A stretch of DNA of 64,000 nucleotides from Flavobacteriaceae bacterium PS02334 (GCA_029959295.1 JASCOH010000004.1:269762-333761); one strand, 5' to 3'. Numbered from the stretch's first letter, positions 27,395-36,373 are shown. Translations and numbers: made by a program. The notes: generated by a model not told the origin, from the sequence alone.

Positions 27395-27419
27395 AAAAGC
27401 GCTTTGGTTAGGCGCTTTT
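27395..27419. terminator. Terminator between the beta-barrel gene and the acyltransferase gene
   Basis: AAAAGCGC (27395-27402) pairs with GCGCTTTT (27412-27419) around a nine-base loop, with a T-run after it on the plus strand. The two genes converge here, and the stem overlaps the last codons of the acyltransferase. Confidence 0.7.
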
Positions 27420-28169
27420 TTCGTTTTGAAACTTTTGCAATTGCTTAAAAATAATTGCTTTTACTTGGTCTCTTACTTCTCTGATTTCTTTTTTATCGCT
27501 TGCATTCTTGCCTTTAGTTTCTATGAAATCATGAATCTTGGCACGCATCAAACCTGGACTTCCGCTTAAAAACGTGTATGAAAATCTTTCTTTGTTATCG
27601 GCAAAAGTTATCGGCACAATCGGAATTTGGTGTTCCAAAGCCAATCGAAAAGCGCCGTCTTTAAATTCGTCCAGCAAAATTGATTCGTCGTCGGGAACGC
27701 CTCCTTCTGGAAAAATACAGATGCTTAGGCCTTGGCTTAGTCGTTTTTGGGCGCGCTGAAAAACTTCCATTCTGCTTTTTGAACTATTTCTGTCCACCAA
27801 AATGCAGGTTCTTTTATAGAAAAATCCGAAAAGCGGAATCTTTGAAAGTTCTTTTTTTCCTACGAATACAAATGGATTTCTAACCAAAGCCAGCATCAGC
27901 ATGATGTCAGTCATCGAAGTGTGGTTGGAAACGAGCATGTAGCTTTTTCCTGGTTCTAATTCTTCTTCGCGCTCGACTTTGTAATAAAAGCCCATTCCTA
28001 ATAAAATCACCTTGGCCCAAATTCTTGCCATTACAAAGAAATAAGGATACCATTTTTCCTTCAAAATTGAAATCAGCAGAAACGGCAGCATAATAATAAT
28101 TGGCAGTCCGAGCAGGACATAAAACCAAATTCGCCAAAGAACCCAAAAAATAACTTTTAAAATACGCAT
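27408..28169 (-). CDS. 1-acyl-sn-glycerol-3-phosphate acyltransferase family protein
   Basis: This second PlsC-fold acyltransferase is 253 residues long from the ATG at 28169; the TTG one codon before is not needed. An N-terminal hydrophobic stretch of about 40 residues anchors it in the inner membrane. The catalytic HX4D box is NHTSMTD and the acceptor-binding box is FPEGGVPDD, differing from the usual FPEGTRS. That difference from the enzyme at 22799 suggests another acceptor, such as an ornithine or glycine lipid or a lysophospholipid. This is inference. Confidence 0.85.
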   Translation of the reverse strand: MRILKVIFWVLWRIWFYVLLGLPIIIMLPFLLISILKEKWYPYFFVMARIWAKVILLGMGFYYKVEREEELEPGKSYMLVSNHTSMTDIMLMLALVRNPFVFVGKKELSKIPLFGFFYKRTCILVDRNSSKSRMEVFQRAQKRLSQGLSICIFPEGGVPDDESILLDEFKDGAFRLALEHQIPIVPITFADNKERFSYTFLSGSPGLMRAKIHDFIETKGKNASDKKEIREVRDQVKAIIFKQLQKFQNEKSA

Positions 28170-28172
28170 CAA

Positions 28173-28469
28173 GATTGTTTGTTATAACTTCCGGAGAATG
28201 AAAATTGTTTTCCAAATGTAAGAATTCAAATTTTAAGTATGGAAAGAAGTTTTAAAAGGTTTTTAAAACTTCCTCCTATAAAAAACACCTTTGCGAAACT
28301 TTGCGAAAACCTTCCCTCCTTTGCGTTAAAACCCATGAGCCTCAAAAAACTTGAATTCCTTTTAAGTTGCCTTTTAAATAAAACCCAAAAAAACTTTGCA
28401 ATCAAAATAAACTTTACAAACTTTGCCAAACCGTGTATCTAAAATACATAACAACTTAATTACTTTAAA
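28173..28469. repeat. Repeat-rich intergenic region (CTTTGCGAAACTTTGCG type)
   Basis: This 297-base gap before trpS holds several copies of a CTTTGCG / AAACTTTGC motif (about 28290-28430), for example TTTGCGAAACTTTGCGAAAA and CCTTTGCGTTAAAAC. The same wording occurs at 53700-53795 and in weaker form at 10630-10720. Open frames exist on both strands but look like by-products of the repeats. I see no gene. Confidence 0.6.
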
Positions 28470-29444
28470 ATGTCAAAAATCTTAACAGGAATTCAAAGCA
28501 CCGGAACGCCACATTTAGGAAATCTTCTAGGCGCAATTTTCCCTGCCATCGAATTATCGAACAAGCCGGAAAACCAATCTTTTCTTTTCATCGCCGATTT
28601 GCATTCTATCACGCAGATCAAAGACGGAGAAACTTTGCGTCAAAACACTTACAGCACTGCTGCAACGTGGCTTGCGTGCGGACTTGACATGAGCCGAGTA
28701 GTTTTTTACAGACAATCTGATGTTCCTCAAACGACGGAACTTTCTTGGTATTTGAGCTGTTTTTTTCCGTTTCAGCGATTGACTCTGGCGCATTCTTTTA
28801 AAGACAAAGCAGACAGGCTTTCTGATGTAAACGCTGGATTATTCACTTACCCGATGCTGATGGCGGCTGATATTCTTCTGTATGATGCCGAATTTGTTCC
28901 TGTCGGGAAAGACCAGCTGCAGCATATTGAAATCACGCGCGACGTCGCTTCAAGATTCAACAACCAGATGGGAGAAACTTTCGTCTTGCCAGAATCTTAC
29001 ACCCACGAAGACACAAAATATGTTCCTGGAACAAATGGCGGAAAAATGAGCAAGTCAGCCAACAACATCATCAATATTTTTTTGGATGACAAGGCTTTGC
29101 GCAAACAAGTGATGTCAATTGAAACCGACAGCACGCCTTTGGAAGACCCGAAAGACACAGAAACTTGCAAGATTTTTGCCATTTATAAATTGCTTGCTAA
29201 TGAAACGCAACTAGCTGAAATTACAGAAAAATATAAAAACGTAAACCGTGATTTTGGCTGGGGACACGCAAAACAGGCGCTGTTTGAATTGATCATTGAA
29301 AAATTCAAAATAGAAAGAGAAAAGTATAGCTATTATATGAACAACCTCGAAGAACTTGACAAAGCGCTATTTGAAGGTGCTGAGAAAGCAAAAGTTGTTG
29401 CTGATGGAGTTTTAAAAAGAGTCAGGGAGAAATTGGGATACTAA
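28470..29444 (+). CDS. trpS: Tryptophanyl-tRNA synthetase
   Basis: This class I synthetase charges tRNA-Trp. The 324-residue protein has the HIGH-like motif TPHLGN (13-18) and KMSKS at 192-196, and the family's GKDQLQHIE stretch near residue 147. Length and start are normal. It is preceded by repeat-rich DNA, and I see no clear promoter element. Confidence 0.96.
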   Translation: MSKILTGIQSTGTPHLGNLLGAIFPAIELSNKPENQSFLFIADLHSITQIKDGETLRQNTYSTAATWLACGLDMSRVVFYRQSDVPQTTELSWYLSCFFPFQRLTLAHSFKDKADRLSDVNAGLFTYPMLMAADILLYDAEFVPVGKDQLQHIEITRDVASRFNNQMGETFVLPESYTHEDTKYVPGTNGGKMSKSANNIINIFLDDKALRKQVMSIETDSTPLEDPKDTETCKIFAIYKLLANETQLAEITEKYKNVNRDFGWGHAKQALFELIIEKFKIEREKYSYYMNNLEELDKALFEGAEKAKVVADGVLKRVREKLGY

Positions 29445-29484
29445 AATTAACTAAAAATCGTTATTTTAAGTAAAATTCTTACTT

Positions 29485-30129
29485 ATGAAAACGATTTTTA
29501 TTTTTATATCCTTTTTGTTTTTAAACCTAACTGCATTTGGACAATTAAAAGAAAACCAAATCAGGGTTGTTGGTTCCTATAAAGAAACTTTAAAGGCAAA
29601 AATCTTCGAGGTCAACTTTTTCATAAAAGAAACAACTACTGTGACTGAAAGCCAAAGTAAAGTTTTAAAAACTTTTGAAGAAGCTAAAAAAGAAGTTCAA
29701 GATCTTTTAAAAACGGAACAACTTTCAAGTTCTGAATTGATTTTCAAATCGGCACAGAGTCCAAATTTTGGGAGAAGAGGCGCAAATTACACTTTAACAA
29801 TTACTGATTTTGACAAAGCAAATAAAATATTGCTAAACGAAAAAATAGGAAAGCTGGCCGAATTACACTTAAGATATATTTATGAATTCAGCGATGATTA
29901 CCAACAATTTTTATCTCAGAAAGCTTTAGAAAAAGCGAAGTCAAAGGCAGAATTTCTAGCAACAAAAGCAGGAAAGAAAATCGGAAAACTGCTTATCATC
30001 GATGACAATACTATAAACAAATCATCAGTTTTTGGATCATCAGCCAGTTATTCCCAGAAAATCGACAAGAATCCAGAATATGAAGTTCATTATGATCTCA
30101 ATGTGACTTACGAATTGCTTGACAAATAA
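29485..30129 (+). CDS. SIMPL-domain periplasmic protein (DUF541)
   Basis: This 214-residue secreted protein has a signal peptide (about 1-18, ending TAFGQ) and a SIMPL domain. The domain is recognised by its N-terminal IRVVGSYKETLKAKIFEVNF and the C-terminal ALEKAKSKAEFLATKAGKKIG segment. Family members oligomerise in the periplasm and have been tied to stress tolerance, but their mechanism is unclear. It lies 40 bases after trpS and converges with dprA, with no bases between the two stop codons. Confidence 0.8.
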   Translation: MKTIFIFISFLFLNLTAFGQLKENQIRVVGSYKETLKAKIFEVNFFIKETTTVTESQSKVLKTFEEAKKEVQDLLKTEQLSSSELIFKSAQSPNFGRRGANYTLTITDFDKANKILLNEKIGKLAELHLRYIYEFSDDYQQFLSQKALEKAKSKAEFLATKAGKKIGKLLIIDDNTINKSSVFGSSASYSQKIDKNPEYEVHYDLNVTYELLDK

Positions 30130-31233
30130 TTAAATCGCCTCAAATAATTTCCCGGGCAAAGGCCGGATCACGCCTTTCAATTCCATATTTAAAAGTATCG
30201 AAGAAATTTTATACGTCGGAAGTTCGCAGTCTAAAGCAATGATATCGAGTACTTCTTTGCCTTGTTTTTGCAAATAATCATAAATTTTCTGTTCTTCAGG
30301 TTCTAATTCCACAAAAAGCTGTTTTTGAACCGGCTTTGATTTTTCATTGCCTAAATCCCAATTGAGCATGTAAATTACGTCAGCCGCAGAAGTAATCAGG
30401 TTTGCTTTTTGGCTTTTGATCAAATTATTGCAGCCTTGGCTGTATTTGTCAGTCGCCCTTCCGGCAAAGGCAAAAACATCTCGGTTGTAATCGCCAGCCA
30501 TCGTTGCCGTAATTAACGAACCGCCTTTATCAGCAGATTCAATCACGATTGTGGCTTCAGACATTCCAGCAACAATGCGGTTTCGCTTCACAAAATTCTC
30601 CTTATCCGGATTGGAAGAACTCCAAAATTCTGACATAAAGCCACCGTTTTCCTCCATCTTGGCTGCGTATTTTTTATGCACTTTTGGATAGATCTGGTTT
30701 AATCCGTGGGCAACAATTCCGATGGTTTGAAGATTATTTTCCATCGCTGCCTGATGCGCGACAATATCGACGCCATAAGCAAAACCGCTCACAATTATCG
30801 GATTCAACGGAGCCAAATCTGAAATCAATTTGCGACAGCATTCCATGCCATAAGAAGTGATTTGGCGCGTTCCAACGATGCTGATTATCTTGCGGTTCTC
30901 AAAATCAAAATTCCCTGAAGCAAAAAGTAAAACAGGTCCGTCGATGCAATGTTTTAATTTCTCTGGATAATTTTCATCCTTAAAATAAAGCGTGTCGATG
31001 TGATTTTCTTTGATGAATTTTAACTCGGTTTCGGCTTTTTGAAAAACGCTCTTGTCTTTCAGATTTCGGATCAAAATGCTTCCGATTCCGTCGATACTTT
31101 CGAGTTTTCCTGCTTTAGATTGAAAGACTTCTTTGGCAGAACCATAGTGGGTGAGCAATTTTTTAGCGACAATATCGCCCACCAATTCCACTTTTTGCAA
31201 GGCTAACAGATAAAATAATTCTTCTTCGTTCAT
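30130..31233 (-). CDS. dprA: DNA-processing protein DprA
   Basis: DprA protects incoming single-stranded DNA and loads RecA during natural transformation. In 367 residues there is an N-terminal helix-hairpin-helix region and a Rossmann-like DprA core with ISIVGTRQITSYG, VSGFAYGVDIVAH and KRNRIVAGMSEATIVIE. A C-terminal winged-helix-like region (about 300-365) follows. All core motifs are intact. It converges with the SIMPL gene. Confidence 0.93.
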   Translation of the reverse strand: MNEEELFYLLALQKVELVGDIVAKKLLTHYGSAKEVFQSKAGKLESIDGIGSILIRNLKDKSVFQKAETELKFIKENHIDTLYFKDENYPEKLKHCIDGPVLLFASGNFDFENRKIISIVGTRQITSYGMECCRKLISDLAPLNPIIVSGFAYGVDIVAHQAAMENNLQTIGIVAHGLNQIYPKVHKKYAAKMEENGGFMSEFWSSSNPDKENFVKRNRIVAGMSEATIVIESADKGGSLITATMAGDYNRDVFAFAGRATDKYSQGCNNLIKSQKANLITSAADVIYMLNWDLGNEKSKPVQKQLFVELEPEEQKIYDYLQKQGKEVLDIIALDCELPTYKISSILLNMELKGVIRPLPGKLFEAI

Positions 31234-31300
31234 GGCAAATAATTGAAAGTCAAATTAAAGGCTTTTTATTGAAATTGTTAATAAAATTTGTGGATAAAAT

Positions 31301-31330
31301 TTTGCTGCGGCTATTGAATAAGTAACTTTG
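31301..31330 (+). promoter_or_regulatory. Canonical promoter abutting the SPOR protein gene
   Basis: TTTG (31301-31304), an 18-base spacer and TAACTTTG (31323-31330) match the Bacteroidota consensus exactly. The ATG follows only five bases later, so transcription should start at or next to the start codon. Confidence 0.75.
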
Positions 31331-31335
31331 TCAAT

Positions 31336-32274
31336 ATGAAGATTGAACATTACATAGCCCAGCTTTTATACAGATACCAATGCGTTTCCGTTCCCGGATT
31401 TGGCGCTTTCCTGACTGAAATCCAGCCAGCGCAGTTGCTTGAAGATGCGTTTTATCCTCCAAAAAAGCAGGTTTCCTTTAATTTTCACTTGAAAAACAAT
31501 GACGGTTTGCTGGCAAGCCACATTGCGCTTTCTGAAAAAATCACTTATGAGCAAGCCGTTCACAAGATTGAAGAAAATGTTTCAAACTGGAGAACTTCAC
31601 TGCAGTTATTCCAACCGATAATTTTGAAAAACATTGGCGAATTGGCATTGAATTCTGAAAACAATTTAGTTTTCAAGCCAGCAGATGCCGTGAATTACTT
31701 GACCGACTCCTTTGGATTGAGCAATTTTGTTTCTCCAAAAATCCAGCGTGAAATTTACCAGCAAGAAGTTGAAGCTTTAGAAGAAAAAGCTCCGATTATC
31801 TTCACGCCGGAAAGAAGAAGTCGTCAAGTTTACTTGAAATATGCTGCCGTTTTTGTCTTAGGATTAGGAGCTGCAGGTTTCTTCACAAACAATTATTACA
31901 ACAATTACCAAGAGCAAATTGCTGCCGAAACCATGATGGTTGAAAAATCGGTTCAGAAAAAAGTAGAAGATAAAATTCAAGAAGCAACTTTCTTTATTGA
32001 AAGCCCGCTTCCGGCTGTAAAGCTGAACATCAAAGAAGACAAATTCTCTTATCATGTAGTTGCTGGCGCTTTCAGAAACGAAGCAAATGCGGCTAAAGTT
32101 TATAAAAAATTAAGCGAAAAAGGTTTCAAAGCCAAACGCATTTCAATGACAAGACACGGCCTACATCCTGTTCTTTACGGAAGTTTTGCTACTTATGCCG
32201 AAGCACAGCATGCGATGACAAAAATCCAGAAAACAGAGAATCCAGAAGCCTGGCTTTTGATTCAAGACCTATAA
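31336..32274 (+). CDS. HU-like (CCDC81-type) domain protein with SPOR domain
   Basis: This 312-residue inner-membrane protein has two N-terminal HU/CCDC81-type domains (about 1-140, beginning IEHYIAQLLYRYQCVSVPGF). A single membrane helix follows (about 168-184), then a C-terminal SPOR domain (about 232-312; FSYHVVAGAFRNEANAAK and GLHPVLYGSFATYAEA). SPOR domains bind glycan strands stripped of peptides at division sites. The HU-like part faces the cytoplasm, so the protein could link something inside to septal peptidoglycan. Its own promoter lies directly at the start codon. Confidence 0.85.
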   Translation: MKIEHYIAQLLYRYQCVSVPGFGAFLTEIQPAQLLEDAFYPPKKQVSFNFHLKNNDGLLASHIALSEKITYEQAVHKIEENVSNWRTSLQLFQPIILKNIGELALNSENNLVFKPADAVNYLTDSFGLSNFVSPKIQREIYQQEVEALEEKAPIIFTPERRSRQVYLKYAAVFVLGLGAAGFFTNNYYNNYQEQIAAETMMVEKSVQKKVEDKIQEATFFIESPLPAVKLNIKEDKFSYHVVAGAFRNEANAAKVYKKLSEKGFKAKRISMTRHGLHPVLYGSFATYAEAQHAMTKIQKTENPEAWLLIQDL

Positions 32275-32280
32275 AAATTT

Positions 32281-32308
32281 AAATCCCGATTCATTCGGGA
32301 TTTTTTTT
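32281..32308 (+). terminator. Terminator after the SPOR protein gene
   Basis: AAATCCCGA (32281-32289) pairs with TCGGGATTT around a five-base loop and runs into eight Ts, seven bases after the stop codon. Confidence 0.9.
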
Positions 32309-32418
32309 GTCATTGCGCAAAACCAACGCCCGACAATCTTTCGACATTTTGCTTACAAAAAGATTTAACCCGTTTTAAAAACCTTCTTAGGTCTGGCACG
32401 AAACTGATTGTTATCTCT

Positions 32419-32426
32419 TACCTTTG
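32419..32426 (+). promoter_or_regulatory. Promoter -7 element for the thioesterase gene
   Basis: TACCTTTG ends 11 bases before the ATG at 32438. It lies inside the longer open frame and so argues against the upstream TTG start at 32408. Confidence 0.55.
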
Positions 32427-32437
32427 CAAAAAAAACT

Positions 32438-32947
32438 ATGCAACCAAAAACACCTTCTGAATCAGTAGCCGTTTTAACTGACTTGGTTTTACCAGGCGAA
32501 ACAAATCCGTTGAACAACCTTTTTGGGGGCGAATTATTAGCAAGAATGGACCGCGCAGCAAGTATTGCGGCAAGAAGGCATTCGCGCAGAATTACAGTAA
32601 CTGCTTCTGTAAACCACGTGGCTTTTAACCGTGCCATTCCATTGGGAAGCGTTGTGACCATTGAGGCGAAAGTTTCAAGATCGTTCAAATCTTCCATGGA
32701 AATTTACATCGATGTTTGGATTGAAGACCGCGAATCTGGAATAAAAAATAAGGCCAACGAAGCGATTTATACTTTTGTTGCCGTAGATGAAACTGGACGT
32801 CCGGTAGAAGTTCCTGCAATTATCCCTGAAACTGAATTGGAGAAACAGCGTTTTGACGCCGCTTTGAGAAGAAAGCAATTGAGCCTTGTTCTGGCAGGAA
32901 AAATGAATCCGCATGATGCGACTGAGCTGAAAGCTTTGTTTATTTAA
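32438..32947 (+). CDS. Acyl-CoA thioesterase (hotdog fold)
   Basis: This 169-residue hotdog-fold enzyme hydrolyses acyl-CoA to free acid and CoA. It has the family pattern NPLNNLFGGELLARMDRAAS, with the catalytic-type aspartate, followed by RRHSRRITVTASVNHVAF. I choose the ATG at 32438 because the promoter element lies just upstream of it. It is cytoplasmic, stands alone and ends at a bidirectional terminator. Chain-length preference cannot be read. Confidence 0.88.
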   Translation: MQPKTPSESVAVLTDLVLPGETNPLNNLFGGELLARMDRAASIAARRHSRRITVTASVNHVAFNRAIPLGSVVTIEAKVSRSFKSSMEIYIDVWIEDRESGIKNKANEAIYTFVAVDETGRPVEVPAIIPETELEKQRFDAALRRKQLSLVLAGKMNPHDATELKALFI

Positions 32948-32951
32948 TAAA

Positions 32952-32979
32952 AAAAAGGGAATCAAATGATTCCCTTTTT
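32952..32979. terminator. Bidirectional terminator between the thioesterase gene and the EnvC-like gene
   Basis: A 13-base stem (32952-32964 and 32967-32979) with core GGGAATCA/TGATTCCC has only two loop bases and is flanked by A- and T-runs. Both neighbouring genes end here. Confidence 0.9.
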
Positions 32980-32981
32980 CT

Positions 32982-34238
32982 TTACATGTTTGCCAACCAT
33001 GACTGCGGATTGAGCGTCGTGGTATTCTGCATGATGATGAATTTCACAGCTGTTTTTCCGGCAGCGTTTGTGGTTATTTTTCCTATGTTTTGCAAGGCCG
33101 AAACTTTGTCTCCTTTTGAAACGCTTACTGAACTTAAGTTTTGGTAAACGGTGTAGAAATCTCCGTGCTGTACAAAAACCACCATGTTATTTGGCGATAA
33201 AAGCTGTACGCGGGTTACTTCTCCAGCAAAAACGGCACGAACTGAAGTACCAGAATCGGTGCTAATTTCAACACCGCTGCTGTGAATCGTCAATGATTTT
33301 TGAAGCGGATGCGGCTGGTCACCAAATTTCAAGGAAACAAATCCTTTTGAAACCGGCCAAGGCAGTCTTCCTTTATTTGCTTTGAAATTATTGGATACGA
33401 TTTTTCCTTCTGGCGTAAGTACGATTTTAGTCGAATTCTCGATTGCTTTTGTCTCCGCCACTGTTGCTTTTGGATTTGCTTTTTTATTCGCTGCAGCGGC
33501 TTTTTTATTCGCCTCAGCAATCGCTTGCTTGATCAAAGCGTTGATTTTTCTATCAATCTGTTTTGTCTCTTGCTGTTTCTTTTTGATGTCAGCCGTTAGT
33601 TTCTTAACGTCTTTTTTAATAGAAAGCATCAGTTTTTCTTGCTCTTGCCTTTCTTTTTCTAGTTCTGCTCTTTCCTTTACATTTTCTACGATCAGCTTTT
33701 GCTTCTCTGTTTTTTGAACGCCGAGCTTTTCGTTATACGCAATTAATTCTTTGGATTTTACAGTAATTTCTTCGCCTTGGTTTTTTCTATAATTAGAATA
33801 TTGCTTCATGTATTGCGCTCTCTTGTAGGCCTGAAGAAAGTTTTCAGAAGACAGTAAAAACATGGCGCGGCTTTGCTCAGAACGGCTTTTGTAAGACTTG
33901 ACAATCATTGCCGCATAATCTTTTTTAAGCTCTTCTAGTTCTTTTTTCAGCGCGTTTATTTTTAGCTGATTCAAATAGATATCATCACTTAAAAGCTTGG
34001 CCTGTTTTTCAGTCGTATTAATCAATTTCTCGCGAAGCTTGATTTTTTGTGCCTGCTGTGCAATTTGAACCGTCACCGATTTCTGCTTTTGCTTCTCGTT
34101 CTGCAAAGCATTTTCGGCTTCACGGATTTCTTTCTGGAGCTGTTCTTTTCGTTCTTCGAGTTTTCGTTGCGCGTCTGTCTGCCCAAACGAGAGGGAAACT
34201 GCGAATAGAAAAAAGAGGCTGAAGATAAATTTTGGCAT
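32982..34238 (-). CDS. EnvC-like murein hydrolase activator with degenerate LytM domain
   Basis: This 418-residue exported protein has a signal peptide ending SFGQ, a long coiled coil (about 20-260) and a C-terminal M23/LytM-like domain (about 300-415). The zinc ligands of active M23 peptidases are not conserved. The first site reads HSSGVEI, the usual HLS-type site reads YQNLSS, and the last strand (KFIIMQNT) lacks its histidine. As with E. coli EnvC, it should activate an amidase rather than cut peptidoglycan itself. It ends an envelope operon with DUF4292 and TPR proteins. Confidence 0.88.
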   Translation of the reverse strand: MPKFIFSLFFLFAVSLSFGQTDAQRKLEERKEQLQKEIREAENALQNEKQKQKSVTVQIAQQAQKIKLREKLINTTEKQAKLLSDDIYLNQLKINALKKELEELKKDYAAMIVKSYKSRSEQSRAMFLLSSENFLQAYKRAQYMKQYSNYRKNQGEEITVKSKELIAYNEKLGVQKTEKQKLIVENVKERAELEKERQEQEKLMLSIKKDVKKLTADIKKKQQETKQIDRKINALIKQAIAEANKKAAAANKKANPKATVAETKAIENSTKIVLTPEGKIVSNNFKANKGRLPWPVSKGFVSLKFGDQPHPLQKSLTIHSSGVEISTDSGTSVRAVFAGEVTRVQLLSPNNMVVFVQHGDFYTVYQNLSSVSVSKGDKVSALQNIGKITTNAAGKTAVKFIIMQNTTTLNPQSWLANM

Positions 34239-34258
34239 AGGGAAATATTTCTACAAAT

Positions 34259-35026
34259 CTAATCAATATATATTCTTTCGTAGCCATCTGGCACGCTATA
34301 TGGAAAAGTTAAATTCTCATTAAACGAAATGTTGTTGTATTCGATGTTGATATTCGTCTTTTTTCCTCCTTGAACCGCTTCAATATTAATTTGGGACGGA
34401 AGAATTGCTTCTGGATATTCTTTGTGGCTCGGATAATTTACCTGCAGCATTCTATCTTGCTTTTCTTGAGCGATTTCTTGTTTTTTAATTAAGAAATTCG
34501 CCGCTTCGAAGAAGAAAGATTTTGCAGTATTTTTATTCGAAATATCTTCTAATTTGTATAATTCTTGCTCAATTGTCGTCTTGTATTTTCCTTTTTTCAA
34601 GTCGTCCATTGCTTCACCGACAAGCATGTTTTGCACTTTTTGGAAATCTAAATCAGTTCCGAGCCATTTGCTTAAAGTCGTATAATTTCCTTCGAAGAAC
34701 TTTCCTCCTAACTTTTCATAGTATTTTACTTCTGAAGGCGTGATCAATGCTTTGGCCATTGTAATTCCAAGGAACCTGATGCTCACCAAAATCTGCTCAT
34801 CTTTTTTAATTCTGATTTCAGCAGAAACATTGTGAGATTGCTTGTCATCCTTATATTTTGCACTTGACTTGATATAAAGCGTCGTGAAATCTCTTTTCAA
34901 TTTATAGTGGCTGTCAATTACCTTGCTCGATGCAACCGCTTCACTAGCGCCTTCTTCAGCCACTACTTTTTTTGAACCGCACGCAAACAGGGTAATTCCC
35001 AAGGCGATGATGATAAACTTTTTCAT
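34259..35026 (-). CDS. DUF4292 lipoprotein
   Basis: This 255-residue lipoprotein has a leader ending LFACGSKK (C16). It matches the DUF4292 family, whose predicted fold resembles the lipoprotein-binding LolA/LolB shell. Characteristic stretches are SAEIRIKKDEQILVSIRFLG and TPSEVKYYEKLGGKFFEG. A role in outer-membrane lipoprotein or lipid handling is inferred from fold only. It begins directly after the TPR gene (stop and start adjacent) and precedes the EnvC-like gene by 20 bases. Confidence 0.8.
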   Translation of the reverse strand: MKKFIIIALGITLFACGSKKVVAEEGASEAVASSKVIDSHYKLKRDFTTLYIKSSAKYKDDKQSHNVSAEIRIKKDEQILVSIRFLGITMAKALITPSEVKYYEKLGGKFFEGNYTTLSKWLGTDLDFQKVQNMLVGEAMDDLKKGKYKTTIEQELYKLEDISNKNTAKSFFFEAANFLIKKQEIAQEKQDRMLQVNYPSHKEYPEAILPSQINIEAVQGGKKTNINIEYNNISFNENLTFPYSVPDGYERIYID

Positions 35027-36373
35027 TTATTTTTTTTGTTTTAAAAGCTGTTCTGCTTTTGCAAAATACTGTTCTTTTTTCTTAGAATCGCCTAATCCGT
35101 TGTAAGCTTCTCCTAATTGGATATTAAAATTTATCTCTAAATCTCGGTTTTCAACTAGATAATCCATGCCCATTTCAAGCATTTCTTTGGCTTTTTTATA
35201 ATTTTTCAGCTGATTGCCAGCCAATCCAGAATAATAATAAAACTCAGGCTGCATCGGAAAAAAGTCAATCATTGTATTTGCTTTCTTATTTAAAACGTCA
35301 AACTGCTTATTTTCTGTATAAGCCTGCATCAGCAAGATACTAGCTTCCACATCTTGCGGATTATTTTTACAGTAAATTTCTAGATAATAAATCGCTCTTT
35401 CCCAGTTTTTTTGTCCGTAGAAAACCCTTCCGATTTCTTTTGTCAAGCCAACTTGGTCTTCGTTTGGCAATAAACTTATCGATTTGTCTAATTCAGTGCT
35501 GTATTTCGGATTCGTTTTCAAGAAAATCAAGAATTCCTGCAAAATTTTAGCTTTCACTTTTGGCGTAATCTGCTTGCTTTCAAAAACCTTATTCATGGAA
35601 GCAACCGCTTTCTCTCCGTCATTATTATTCAAATGAAATTTAAAAAGTCCGATTTGTGCAAAGTCAGAATCCGGAATTTCCTTTTCTAATTTCTTGGCAA
35701 TTTCAAAGGCTTTTTCTTCCTGATTGCTTTCTGAATAAAGATAAATCAAGGCCGTATATTTAGATTCATCCTTCGGATTTTTCTTGATTGCATTTAAAAG
35801 CTGGTCCTTTTCAGCCAACTGATATTTTGCATCTTTCATGATCTGCAGCTTGTAAATTTCGCGCTGCGGATTTTTTCCAGCGGTTTCATCCAGTTCATTG
35901 ATTAAAGCCAAAGCCTTGTCAAATTGGTCGGTATACATGTAAAGCGACGTCAGATCTTCTTTGTAATTTGCATCAAACTCAATCAACTTTGTGACAATGA
36001 CGATAGCATGATTATAATCGCGTGTTTGATAGCAGACATCATACATTCCGACAAAAAACCACTTATTTAAAGGATCAATTTTTGAGGCTTTCTCAAAAGA
36101 ATCATACGCTTTTTTGTAATCTTTTAATTGGAGATAATTTTTGCCCAATTCTGAATAAACTGCTGCATTTTCAGGCTGGGTTTTGAGACATTTTTCTAGG
36201 GAAAGAATCGCCTTGTCATAATTCTCAATTCCTTTTTGCTTTAGCGATTCATAAAAATTATCTTGAAAAGCATCTTCCGCCAAAGCAATATCGTCTGGTT
36301 CTTTTTGGGCAAAAGCTGGCGCTGAAACGCAGAACATTACAAGAGAAAACGATATGTAAAGATATTTTTTCAT
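35027..36373 (-). CDS. Secreted tetratricopeptide-repeat protein
   Basis: This 448-residue protein has a signal peptide (about 1-22, ending APAFAQ) followed by TPR repeats over nearly its whole length. A clear example is AAVYSELGKNYLQLKDYKKA near residue 70. TPR proteins act as scaffolds; no catalytic motif is present. It lies 39 bases after the nucleotidyltransferase gene and touches the DUF4292 gene, so it probably acts in the periplasm in the same envelope pathway. The partner is unknown. Confidence 0.85.
   Translation of the reverse strand: MKKYLYISFSLVMFCVSAPAFAQKEPDDIALAEDAFQDNFYESLKQKGIENYDKAILSLEKCLKTQPENAAVYSELGKNYLQLKDYKKAYDSFEKASKIDPLNKWFFVGMYDVCYQTRDYNHAIVIVTKLIEFDANYKEDLTSLYMYTDQFDKALALINELDETAGKNPQREIYKLQIMKDAKYQLAEKDQLLNAIKKNPKDESKYTALIYLYSESNQEEKAFEIAKKLEKEIPDSDFAQIGLFKFHLNNNDGEKAVASMNKVFESKQITPKVKAKILQEFLIFLKTNPKYSTELDKSISLLPNEDQVGLTKEIGRVFYGQKNWERAIYYLEIYCKNNPQDVEASILLMQAYTENKQFDVLNKKANTMIDFFPMQPEFYYYSGLAGNQLKNYKKAKEMLEMGMDYLVENRDLEINFNIQLGEAYNGLGDSKKKEQYFAKAEQLLKQKK

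Noticed and set aside
28226-28442. Overlapping open frames on both strands before trpS
   Set aside because: They consist of CTTTGCG-type repeats; both strands stay open because of the repeat wording, and neither product looks like a protein.
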